Source: Icerya purchasi (Eukaryota; Arthropoda; Insecta; Hemiptera; Monophlebidae). Taken from it: 64,000 nucleotides of DNA. Shown in pieces: positions 32,391-42,737 of the stretch. A program made the position numbers and the translations under genes. Every line of letters starts with the position of its first letter. The first letter of the stretch is position 1. The notes under the pieces are model-generated. The model was not told where the DNA came from. It was given only the letters and a program-made list of their open reading frames with translations, and searched no databases. The stretch covers positions 65,478,864 through 65,542,863 of the forward strand of contig CM077115.1 of the NCBI GenBank assembly GCA_039619475.1. The letters are read 5' to 3'.

Positions 32391-33313
32391 TTGGCCTACT
32401 GCTTTAGAAAGGTATTCGGAATTGTAATTAAAAATAGGGTGAAGGGATATCTAAATATTCAAGCGGCATTCGATAATGTTTCTATTCCCATCCGTTTCAG
32501 TCAATTAATAACTAAATTTCTTTCCTCACAACTAAACTTTTGCACAGTCTATGTTTTAGGTAGATCACTTCATACTCTAAACTCCCGATTTTCAAATAGA
32601 TTGAAATCCGCGCGGCTTATAGAGATCTTGCGCAAAGTTCCATTTCGAGTATGTTATCTGCTCCTTTTTAAATATATGTATACCAGTCCATAAATATTCA
32701 ACTGCCAATATCAACCTAAATTTTTTCATAAGCGAATGACTCCTTAATATACATGTATTCCAAAAGATTATTATCGTTTCATTCGACGTTTTCAGAAAAA
32801 AAATCAACCATCGATTAATGCGTTAAAATTCCTTTTTGAGAAAATTCATTTCAAAATATTATCTCACAATAAATCTTCCGCATCTGTCTTTTATCACTTG
32901 GCCACCAACAAATACGCGTTCCGATTCAAAAGCATCCCGTTAATTTTACTAAGCATATATTACGTATTTAGGTTTGTCCTTAGATCCTAAACTAACACGG
33001 ACTTTTCACATACGGTCACTAGCAGAACTTCTAATTAAATCGTACTAAAGTGCATTATTACTTGATCCGGTCAACTTTACGTCAATTACATAAAAGCTTT
33101 ATTATTAGATCGAAATTAATTTTCGGAGCTAATTTTTTTTCATAGATCAGCTTCCAAGACCAAGCTCAGGGAGTCAGATTCATTACAAAATCTTGGTTTA
33201 AGATTAATTAATGGTAACATCAAGTCGTCCTCTACTGTGTCTACCTTCGAATAGAAACTAAAATTACTCCTCAACGTATTAGAAAGAATTATTTAACCGA
33301 TAAATTCATACTT

Positions 33314-33325
33314 AATCATTGACAA
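33314..33325. repeat. Left target duplication of the Jockey insertion
   Basis: AATCATTGACAA, repeated exactly at 34,917-34,928. The first two A can also belong to the A-tail at the right copy, so the duplication is 10-12 bp. Confidence 0.85.
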
Positions 33326-34733
33326 GAAATGAGGTAATCAAACCTGTTACACCATCTGAAGTTTTCCGCGAAATTAAATCAAATATAAAATCCAAGAAAG
33401 CGCCTGGATATGATTTAATTACTGGAGAAATAATAAAACAGCTACCAAAAAAGGCTATTCTAAAACTTACGCATATTATCAACGCTGTACTTAGATTGAA
33501 ATACGTACCAAGAGTTTGGAAAGTTGCTGATGTAATCATGATTCCGAAGCCAGGCAAATCGCAGTTTGAAATATCGTCCTACAGGCCAATATCGCTACTG
33601 CCAATACTATCAAAGCTATTTGAAAAATTGTTCTTAAAAAGACTAATGTCTGTAACTGAAATGGAAAATCTAATACCAAAACACCAGTTTGGGTTTAGAC
33701 AAAAGCACTCAACCATAGATCAAATACATAGAATAACTGATGTAATAGAAAAATCGTTGGAACGTAAACAAGTATGCTCGGCTGTTTTTTTAGATGTAGC
33801 CCAAGCCTTTGATAAGGTTTGGCATGAAGGTTTAAAATATAAGTTAAAAACTATGCTACCTATGTCATATGCAGATATACTAACTTCGTACCTTTCGGAT
33901 AGGTATTTTAGAATAAAGAAAAACAATGTTTACTCGGACTTGAAAGCAATACTAGCTGGAGTCCCTCAAGGGAGTGTTTTGGGACCGACGCTTTATGTCC
34001 TCTATACGTGCGATTTACATAAATTGGAAAATAACACCGTAGCAACTTTCGCTGATGACACAGCAATTTTAGCAGTAGCAGAGGACAATGTATTGTCTAC
34101 AAGGAAGTTGCAAACTGCATTGGATACAATATATGATTGGACTAAAAAGTGGAACATTAAACTAAATGAAACTAAATCCGTACATGTGGACTTTACTAAT
34201 AAACGTACTACATATGCTCCAATACATATTAATAATAATGTTATACCGCACGCAAATACAGCTAAGTATCTAGGTATGACACTAGATGCCAAACTTCGGT
34301 GGAAAGCACATGTAAAAAAGAAGAGAGAAGAGTTAGAAATACAATATAGAAAACTTTATTGGATGATCGGTAAACACTCTGCGCTATCGATACATAATAA
34401 AATGTTGTTATATAATCAAATGTTGAAGCCTGTTTGGACCTATGGCATACAGCTATGGGGTTGTAGCAAACAAAACAGTAGAAGTATTATACAGCGCTTT
34501 CAAAAGAAAGTTTTAAGGAACATGGTGAACGCACCATATTACGTAAAAAATGTTCATATCCATAAAGATCTGCAGGCGGAGTATGTGTTAATCAAGTAAT
34601 TAAAAAATTTGCGAAATGTCATCAGATGAGACTTGTAAATCATGTAAATACAGAAGCGCGCCAGCTCTTGAACACAGCGGATTTGGAGAGAAGACTCAAG
34701 AGAACAAAACCGCATGAACTCGTATCAGATTAG
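33326..34733 (+). pseudogene. Jockey reverse transcriptase, truncated, one frameshift
   Basis: The frame is open from the junction to 34,599 (about 424 codons). RT blocks: 'KKAPGYDLITGEIIKQL', 'SYRPISLLPILSKLFEKL', 'KHQFGFRQKHSTIDQIHR', 'VFLDVAQAFDKVWHEGL' (first catalytic Asp), 'AGVPQGSVLGPTLYVLYT' and 'ATFADDTAILAVA' (FADD, about residue 245). They are followed by 'AKYLGMTLDAKLRWKAHV' and 'KPVWTYGIQLWGCSKQ'. A frameshift at about 34,597 separates the last ~45 codons, which read 'KKFAKCHQMRLVNHVNTEAR' and end 'RRLKRTKPHELVSD'. Without an endonuclease it cannot be autonomous. Confidence 0.9.
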
Positions 34734-34916
34734 TATTTGAAATTCGTAGATATATCATTTATTATTTAATTAAAGTGTGTATACCAAGATTCCATTGGGC
34801 TATTTTGGTATTATTATTAGTTACTTATATATTGTTTTGTTAAAGAAAAATTGTTTATTAGTCTATTTAGACTAGATTGCAATAAAATAAGAGGAAAAAA
34901 AAAAAAAAAAAAAAAA
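33326..34916 (+). mobile_element. 5'-truncated Jockey-clade element with target duplication
   Basis: The insertion runs from 33,326 to the end of an A-tail (34,895-34,916) and is bounded by 10-12 bp duplications. It starts inside the region before the RT. The 3' UTR (34,734-34,894) contains 'TTCCATTGGGCTATTTTGGT' and 'GATTGCAATAAAATAAG', the first in the style of other Jockey tails in this window. The clear duplication and long open frame suggest a young copy. Confidence 0.88.
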
Positions 34917-34928
34917 AATCATTGACAA
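34917..34928. repeat. Right target duplication of the Jockey insertion
   Basis: AATCATTGACAA, identical to 33,314-33,325. Confidence 0.85.
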
Positions 34929-35319
34929 ATACCCGCAACTCGCGAGTGAAAAATAGTATACAGTTAAGTAACAACCAGAGGTCTGTTCACCGGAAAATCT
35001 CTTGCTTAAAAGAATAAGTACTATTACAATTATAGGCCAGCTCTTACACCAATTTTCCCCTCAAATTATTTTAAATTGTGACCAAAATCTTATCAAATTA
35101 AACATTAATGTTCATTAAAAGCCAACACATGCATCAATTGTCCCGACAACTTCGTGAAATGTTTTTTTGGTCTCAGTACTATGGAAGAACTCGTAATTAC
35201 CGACTGATTTTCACAGATGGTGCTGAATTCCGGAGGTTTCGTAACGATGTCGTGGCAGGATTTATTACGTATTCCAGGGCAGAAATTTAGGTTAACTCCG
35301 AAGGCTTCTATTTTTTTGA

Positions 35320-35617
35320 CATGGATATGTCCTACCGGTAGGGGTCAGCCAAATTGTTCGTCACGCTTTTTTTTAAGAGCAAAAACTGTAACGCTATTTA
35401 ATTAAAACATACGAGTGTTATGTCAACTGAACCGTGTGATATTAATTATAACTGCTGCTACCATAGTATCAAAATAACTGCTACTACCATAGTATCAAAA
35501 TAACTGCTGCTACCATAGTATCAAGGAGTATCGGTTCGTAACCAGGAGAGTGAAGACCACCTGGAATTTTACATTGGACATTTTTTAGCTGAGAAAAAAT
35601 AAGACATATCCATGTAC
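35320..35617. repeat. Possible short inverted-repeat insertion in the RNase H relic
   Basis: ACATGGATATGTCCTA at 35,321-35,336 is inverted, with one mismatch, at about 35,600-35,615 (TAAGACATATCCATGT). The ~300 bp between them separates the FTDG and TELLAI halves of an RNase H relic, where only 20-30 codons are expected. This suggests a small insertion, perhaps a MITE. No target duplication is visible, and the arm is itself nearly palindromic, so the match could be coincidental. Confidence 0.35.
35450..35524. repeat. 26 bp tandem repeat, three copies
   Basis: AACTGCTGCTACCATAGTAT followed by CAAAAT, at 35,450, 35,476 (one change) and 35,502 (shortened). Confidence 0.9.
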
Positions 35618-35760
35618 CGATGTACATATCTGCATGTAGTGTAGATACTTTACATTTTTTTTTTTTTCACTGAGCTTCTTGCTATCAAGAAAGCATTAGA
35701 GGTTGTGAAAAGAGTGTTGCATTTCAAGCATAAATTCGCATTATTGTTGGGCAACTAGGG

Positions 35761-37796
35761 CTTGATGTAAAAACGGCGTGGTCATTTGATTATGCATTGA
35801 CTCTTGATTAGTAGTGTAAACGGGGGGGGCGGTCACGTGACTGAATACTCGCTCTTGGTTGGTTCTTATCGTGGAATGAACACTTTCTATCTACTTAAGA
35901 GACCATTTCCAATACAGTTACGTATCCGATTAAATTCGTCAAACAGCTAGCCACCCCAAACAGCATCATCTGATAACAGAAATAATTTAACCCTTATTCG
36001 AGAAGTAACATTAAACGTTTTAACCGATTAAGTCTTATAGCAGATAATACAAATTCTATCGGGGAAAAAAAAGAAACGGGTTAATAAAAATAAAAAATCG
36101 TTCTGTCTTCCTAATCGTACCGGCAGGATATGGGTATAATCGAATTTGAGATCGAAATTTCCCAATTTTTCGAGCTGTAGTTCAGTTCGCAACGGAGAAA
36201 AAAAAATCGCTACGACCACGCTAAACACCGGTCAAAAACGAAATAATTTCTTCTGCAGAGGACACGGCGACGTCGTCATCGTGCTAGGAAGACGAATGTT
36301 GTGCAAAGAAAAATGTACGTCAACCGGTCGGACGGGGCTACCGATAGCCTTTTTCACGCTCCAAGCGACACTTGCGGCGGTATCGCAGCAGAAATAAATT
36401 GGAAAAGACCGGTAAGAACGAACTGGATCAAAACAGAAAGTAACGAACTAAAAAGGACATGCAGCGTAAAGTTATATTTTAAAAGGTGAAGAAAAAACAT
36501 AGGGACCACTTGTTGCAAAAGTCGGAACCTTTGCGAACAGAACACGCGAACAGATGTGTACCGGTCCAACTTCAAATAACGCGACGCTACTGTTTATAAC
36601 CTGGGGCGGTGGCCCTGATCATATTACGTAATGGCGACTTGAGAGAGCAATTCTCGCAATTATTTCTTCCTCTATTTACTTCGTCTTCGTTTTTCGTTGC
36701 TTTTTCGTTTTTATTGGCGTTTTTTTTTTTTTTGTAGTTGTTTACTTTTTTTTCGGTTTTTTTTCTATTAGTTTCAGCGGTCGGTGTTTCTATCTTTTTC
36801 GAATATTACCGCGAATCAGAGAAAAACGTTCGAACAGGGTTTTTTCCGTGAAAGTTTTTAATTATTTTATCGGAACTTTCATTTGAAACGAAATTTCACC
36901 GATTTAAAAGCGAAAAAATTTTCTAATTAACTTTTTTTCGTCAGCTACACAAAAAATCGTAGCCGGAGACGACAAACAGAACGTATGGAATTTAAGGAGA
37001 AAATCACTTCCAACGGAACGGTGAGCATAATATCTTTCTTCGAATGAAACTGTAACCTTTTTATTACCGTTTAAATCCAAGCAGTGTCGAAAATTTAAAG
37101 ACATCACAAATCGAATTCTTTGTGCGATTTTTGTTGTTCTACTGAAAAAATTACTTCCAGTCCTAACGAATATCTCTAAATTCTTGCGAACACCGGAAGT
37201 GAGCTGCGCGGATAAAACATCGTCAACAACGGGTTTACTTTCGCATCTTTAATACAAGCTTCTCTTCCGGTAACAAAACTCCGTTTTCAGAATCGTTACG
37301 TCTATTCCGTCCCAACTATTTCTCTTTTTTCCACACCAAACAGACTGGGGGGTAAAGATAAAATGAGAGAACGAAAGATACACGAGATAAGTTTGTAAGC
37401 CCGTACAGATTGCGGTTGTAAAAAATTATTGGGTATCAACGAAAAAAAAAAAAAAAAAAGAAAGAAAAAAAGTACGAATTACTTATTAGTCGGGAAAATT
37501 TATATGTAAACAACTCGTATCGATTCGATATAGGAAAACTATGAAAGTGTGCGCAATTTGATCATAATGCGATGCTATTCGATGGTTAATTAATATTACG
37601 AAGTCGCAAAGGTGTACGTATGCGATTATGGGGCGGTGGGGGAGTGAAAGGTATGGTTGCTAGTCCGGCAGTGGTTCAATTACTTCGCGGTAGAACGAAA
37701 TCACTCAGAAAATGTATCGAGTTCAACGAAAGAGGATTGTGTACGCTGCCGTAATTAATCGTTAAAGTTACATTAGACGAACACGAAATGTAAACA

Positions 37797-37798
<2 letters not shown>
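35761..37798. other. Stretch without a recognisable gene
   Basis: No gene family seen. Less A/T-rich patches (36,150-36,420 and 36,560-36,620) have short open frames in several registers, none with a known motif. Homopolymers occur at 36,720-36,733 (T) and 37,441-37,459 (A). Confidence 0.45.

Positions 37799-37870
<72 letters not shown>
37799..37870. repeat. (AT)n(GT)n compound microsatellite
   Basis: About 20 AT units (37,799-37,838) followed by 16 GT units (37,839-37,870), uninterrupted. Confidence 0.97.
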
Positions 37871-37873
<3 letters not shown>

Positions 37874-40385
37874 GCGCATATTCACTAGCGACGAAGCAAA
37901 CTAAATTAAAGTTGTCCCGATGACTTGTACAACTCCATAAATATCTTTTCTCATATCAACGTCCTACGTACATGTAAATGTTCTCTTTCACAGTTGATAA
38001 TGTCCGGTAGCCCGCGTACTACTTCGCGTGTATGTACAAGACACAGAAATGGGTATAATGCAAGGGAATAAAAACGCCTATCTCGTTAATAATACCGTCA
38101 TCGATTACAGATTACAAAAAGACATATGTATAACACGAAATGTGACGCAATGACCAACCGATAAGTAAGATGTTGGCGTAAACCAAATTTACTAACGCTT
38201 CCCGGTAGGGGGGAAAAAACAAGTCGAAGTATTTTTGTTTTTTTTCTTTTTCCGTGAGTGCGCGACTAGCCCTGTGGGTCTATGTAGCACTTGGTGTATG
38301 GGTGATGATAGAAATCCCTATCCAGCGATACGAGTTTTATCTGATGTCCCCGGTTTGATTATAGCAAATCCGTTGTTGGCTTTTCAAACGTCCCATTGGG
38401 ATCATCTAGTGGTAATGCAATGGCCAGGCTATTTGCTCTAGCATTCGACCGTATTGGTTTTTCAACTATTTCGACTTCTTCGGCCTGATCGTACTTATAC
38501 GCAGATCTTGTATGACTCTGGCGATGTACCACGACGGAGCATCTGTAATTTCTTTTATCTTAGAATCTGCTCGCTATGCTACTCGGCTTAGCCCAAAGTT
38601 GACATGCGTACGTTCAGTGATTGGTTTCGGTATTCGCTTACATAGAAGTAGTTCGTTTTCCGGGGAAAGTTCTGATTTCCTTTCGAAAGAGCCACAGTAG
38701 GTGTCTCTCTATATTTTAAGTTAAATGCGAAATATGGAAATGCAAAACACGAACCCCGCAACAAATATTTAAATTAGACGTTGAAAAGCTAGTAGCGCGT
38801 TGCATTCAAGCGCATTATGGAATCGGTGCAACTGCAGAAGCAACGAATAAATAAGGAGTGTACTATATGCCGGTGGTAAAGTAATTCTTTGCAAAAATAC
38901 GTCTTACCCGGTTGACGCGCTTGCTCAACTGAAATAAGAATAACTTGCCGTCTTATCTCTGATTCTATCCAGCGCCGGCGAACGAAATGCAATACTAGCT
39001 ATTGTTTCTTTTTAATCGATAAACTTCGGCGAAATTTTAATTAAAACTAACAAGCCATCACATCAAAATAACAAACGCTGAAAAACAAAAAGATCAAAGA
39101 GTGAGCGCCAAGAAGTTTTAATTAAAGTAAACAAATTCGCAGCGATGCGCTTTGAATTTTATGTACGTACCTGTAATTGTATACATATACAATGTGTCGT
39201 ACAATATTCACGCACAAAATACGTCTACAATTAATTGTGTGACAGTTTTGAATAGAAACAGAATTTTTTCGCGGAAATCTACTCGGATTTCGTATTATAC
39301 ATGTGTAGGGGAGTTTTCAATCTTTTACTGAATTAATTAGCTAAGAAACTGCTGAAGTCAGATGAGGCTTTCGTTTTCTCCGATCAAAGACTTGCTTTAA
39401 TCATTGATCACAGCCGTCACTCGTATTCTATAATCGCCTTCTTCCTTTAAGGTCACGAATGATCGACATCTCTGCTAACAAGAGCACCTTTCACCACCCG
39501 ATTACTATTCTGTCCTTCGTAGGTCTTTTAATTGAATACTACCTGGAAAAATTCTGGGACGATTCTCTGCCAAAATTATTGCGTGAAACGTCGAAAACAT
39601 GCAAAACAATGCCAGACAATTCGACCGAAAATTTCCTAAATTCACGCTATTCTTCCGAATTTAAATAACGCAAGAGAAAATTCATCATTTCTATATGTCT
39701 TCATAGTGTCGGACAAATATATAAATCATACCCTCGTTTCTTTATTCAAAATGTGGTTCGTGCATTTCCCCCTCCCCTTTTCGCTAACGTGCTCGAGATA
39801 ATGTATAGCCCCGATCACCGCAACCATCTCTTTTTTTTCTTTAAGTGTGATATTCCTTTAACACAAGCAAACTGTGTGCAGTGCTTACACTTCTATTCAA
39901 GATTACGTTTCTTTTGCAATTCGAAATAGGCATATTGGTTTTGTCCAAAATTTTCGTATATAATATTAACTTCAATTTTTTTTTTTCTTTTTTTTTTCGA
40001 TAATGTATAATTATAATAGCTTCCTGACTCACTAGAAAACAAAAGAAAAAAAAAAATCAGAACTTTGTAATGCTATAACTTTTTCTTTTAAAATATTTCA
40101 TTCGCTAACAACGCAAATTCATGCACGAATAGAAAATCTTTGGATTCTGCTTAATTCTTATTTTGGCATCATCCTAACTGTCCCGTAAAATCAGATTTCA
40201 GCTATTTATTCATAATTTACATTTTCACAACGCATTACAAACTATTCGATTGATTAATTTTTTTTTCTTTTTCTAATTCTTTCGAAAAATATTTCTTTTC
40301 AAAGTTTTCCCTGCGATATATTCTAAAAATTATGTATATTATTTTTTTAATGATAAACATTCGCACAGCAAAGAAAAGGAATAAC

Positions 40386-40390
<5 letters not shown>
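37871..40390. other. Stretch without a recognisable gene
   Basis: Short open frames exist (38,235-38,441; 38,512-38,700; 39,459-39,668) but show no domain, no signal peptide and no convincing splice context. Homopolymers lie near 39,970-40,000 and 40,048. Confidence 0.45.

Positions 40391-40426
<36 letters not shown>
40391..40426. repeat. (GA)n microsatellite
   Basis: Eighteen GA units, followed by a degenerate GA-rich tail to about 40,440. Confidence 0.95.
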
Positions 40427-40433
<7 letters not shown>

Positions 40434-40440
40434 GGAAGAA

Positions 40441-41301
40441 GATAAAAATATTAAATCACCCTTACAATTTAAAACGTATCATATCGAAATCTTATAAGAG
40501 TAACCAAATCAGTAAATAGTATGTTCTCCAATTGTTTAGAAATATGTAGTTAAACATTCCTTTGCAATACTACACACACGGTTAAAGAAAAATAACCGAA
40601 AACGAAAAAGTTGATTTTATTTAATTAAATTATTAACTTCGTTTCAATTAACTCGTATTTTTTTTATTATTTTTTTTTTTTTTTTTTTTAATGTACCCGA
40701 ATTGTAAAATCAAAGTACATAAAGCATTACTGTTTATTTATAAAAAAAAAAAAAGAGAGAGAGATAAGGATATCTGAAGACACTATAATACAGCCGAATG
40801 GAAGGGTAAAACGTGAAATGAACGGACAATACGAAATAGTACGGCTGATAAATAACGCGTAAGACAAAGTTTCCACTTTATAATTTTATTCAGTTATTTC
40901 GTTAAATTTGTAGTTTTTGAAAAACCATCATTAATCTTTAAAAGTAAAAAAAAAGTAAAAAAAAAAAACAGTGGAAAATAAAATAAATGATGCGCAAATA
41001 TTATTAACCACAAACAATGGGATAAATGTTAATTAGACAGTTAATCGCATGCTACCATTTCAATAATTAAACCGGTTTTTACACATTTTACCCGCTAAAC
41101 ACTAACTCCAAATCTTCCTTTTGTGTACTGGACAAAATAAAAGTGCTAAAAGAGAATCAAAATTTATCGCGAAGATATGTATCGGTGTAGTATGCATCTG
41201 TATCTCACAGCGCGGAGTTGAGGATGTAACGCCGACTACAGTTCCCCATTCCCCCGGGCACGTATCTATCCCTCTGATCCGGCGACAAATATTGAATCGA
41301 T
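40441..41301. other. AT-rich stretch without a recognisable gene
   Basis: Contains T-runs (40,668-40,690) and A-runs (40,742-40,754, 40,945-40,970). No coding motif. The 60-codon frame at 41,121-41,303 is unassigned. Confidence 0.5.
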
Positions 41302-41540
41302 AAAAGTTATACAGAGATATATTCTGCAGCTATAAAAGATAAAATACCGAAACTCTGAACAGAGATAGACCGTTTGTCCGTTCCCACGTTTCTTATATGG
41401 AGAATGAGAATATACCTGAACAGAAATGTGCCAGATCAACTAGAAAAGTGAAAAACGATAATGTTAGGATAATTCGAAATACACTTTATCGTTTTTTCTC
41501 TGTAGTAGACTCAACTTGCGGGTATGATTATACTTCCATT
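41302..41540 (+). repeat. Diverged copy of the Jockey-relic 3' region
   Basis: Matches 22,385-22,625. Shared landmarks are 'AAAGTTATACAGAGAT', 'GAGATAGACCGTTTGTC', 'CAGAAATGTG(C/T)CAGATCA', 'CTAGAAAAGT' and 'TTAGGATAATT'. Frames are broken in both copies. Because the other copy lies directly downstream of a Jockey RT relic, this is probably a 5'-truncated copy of the same family. Confidence 0.6.
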
Positions 41541-41910
41541 CGGTAGCTATTCTGCAATTTCCTTTTCTCTTTCTAACACGTAATCTGCAAAACCTAACAC
41601 ACTGGTAACGATGCATCGATGATCAGTGCAAACTATTTGCTAATTCGTGCTGTGTACGTAAATACCGGATGCTCCATATGAGTTCGATATGGATACAAAT
41701 CCGGAATGCAGTTTTGGAACCTGCGATTCAGTTCCAGATATCACTAGTTTAAATAGTGTGCCTCCTCTTTTTTTTTCACCGCTCTTTTAGAACATATTCC
41801 ATTTTCTTCCACCCTTCATCACTAATTCTGTTTTCCCATCAGTATATGTAAAAGTTCGATGTTACTTCTTTTATTGACTCTAGTCGTATTTATTACGTTC
41901 AGTAATTGTT
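41541..41910. other. Unassigned spacer
   Basis: No motif recognised before the 3' end of the second RTE element. Confidence 0.45.
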
Positions 41911-41917
41911 TCGTTTA

Positions 41918-42656
41918 TTACATTCTTCTTCTTCGTGCAACCCGATTCGGGTATAGTTTAACCCCGCTTTTCATAGATTCAACCATATGACGAAATGCGT
42001 CTCGATTTCTTACAATCTGGAACAATTCTCCTACTTTTGTAATTCCAGTCCATTGCTTAATATTTTGGAGCCAAGAAATCCTTTTTCTTCCTCGTCCCCT
42101 TTTCCCTTCTACCGTTCCCATCGTAATTACTTCTTCTTCTTCTTTTTAAGAGCCTTGCTCTTGTCTTGTAGCTTAACTTATTATCCTTTTCCATTTTTTT
42201 TCTGTCTTGTGCTGTGTTCTTAATATTATTATAATCCATTTTCAGTTTGATTTTTGTCTGTTGTATCCATTTAAGTCGGGGTTTGCCTAGTTTCCGCTTC
42301 CCTTCTAGTTTCCCTTCTATTATTGTCGTTATGAAGGTGTTGTGGCGCAGTATGTGTGTCCCAAAAATCTGTCTCTTCTTTGTTCCAAAATTTTTATCAA
42401 CTTCCTTTCTTTTTCTATCATTTCCATTATTTCTTTATTTGTTTTCTTCTGCGTCCATGAAATATTTAAAATGCGGCACCATCCCCACATTTCAAAGGCC
42501 TCCAATCGGTTAGATTCTTTGTTAATACCTATGTTTCCGAACCATATAACAACACACTCCAGATGTAAGTCTTCATTAATCTTTTCCTTGTACCTAGTTT
42601 GACCTTTTTGTTAAATAATTCTCTCTTTTTCATGAAAGTTTGTTTGGCAATTGCTA
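41918..42656 (-). pseudogene. RTE polymerase, C-terminal part
   Basis: Minus strand: 'RIAIAKQTFMKKRELFNKK', 'RLMKTYIWSVLLYGSET', 'FEMWGW', 'RDRFLGHILRHNTFI', 'KGTRKKKDFLAPKY' and the ending 'GRGRKRISWLQNIKQW' ... 'YPNRVARRRRM'. These match the thumb and C-terminal blocks of the RTE at 28.7-31.5 kb (RIAQAKNAFSKK; FIWSVALYGCET; GRPRRRFMDGI). At least two frameshifts. Confidence 0.85.
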
Positions 42657-42659
42657 TTC

Positions 42660-42671
42660 TTTTTTTTTTTT
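42660..42671 (-). other. Poly(A) tail of the complete I-type element
   Basis: Twelve T on the plus strand, that is a 12 nt A-tail on the element's strand, directly after the 3' UTR. Confidence 0.9.
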
Positions 42672-42679
42672 GTGTAATC

Positions 42680-42728
42680 TACTCGTTGGCCATGTATAAC
42701 TGCCAGGGTCATTACGGCACAACGAGTA
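42680..42728 (-). other. 3' UTR stem-loop of the complete I-type element
   Basis: TACTCGTTG (42,680-42,688 on the plus strand) pairs perfectly with CAACGAGTA (42,720-42,728). The loop contains GCCGTAATGACCC on the element strand, close to GCCGTAATAGCCC in the stem-loop at 4294-4337. The position immediately before the A-tail suggests recognition by the element's own RT; this is inferred. Confidence 0.6.
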
Positions 42729-42737
42729 TCGGATTTA

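Larger units (their letters stand above)
32391..35760 (+). pseudogene. Decayed I-type element split by a Jockey insertion
   Basis: Plus strand. Before the insertion: 'GYLNIQAAFDNVSIPIRFSQL' (RT palm block with catalytic Asp position, about 32,450), and much later 'TKLRESDSLQNLGLRLINGN' followed by 'IKSSSTVSTFE' (post-thumb block, 33,160-33,250). After the insertion: RNase H 'YRLIFTDGAEFRRFRNDVVAG' (about 35,200) and, beyond another disruption, 'TELLAIKKALEVVKRVLHFK' (35,665-35,730), the Glu motif of RNase H. The order RT then RNase H across the Jockey shows the two halves belong together. Many stops are present and the xxDD block is not visible. Confidence 0.6.

Noticed and set aside
38235..38700. 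Two adjacent plus-strand open frames of 62-68 codons
   Set aside because: The first begins with a homopolymer-derived Phe run; no motif, no splice signals that would join them.
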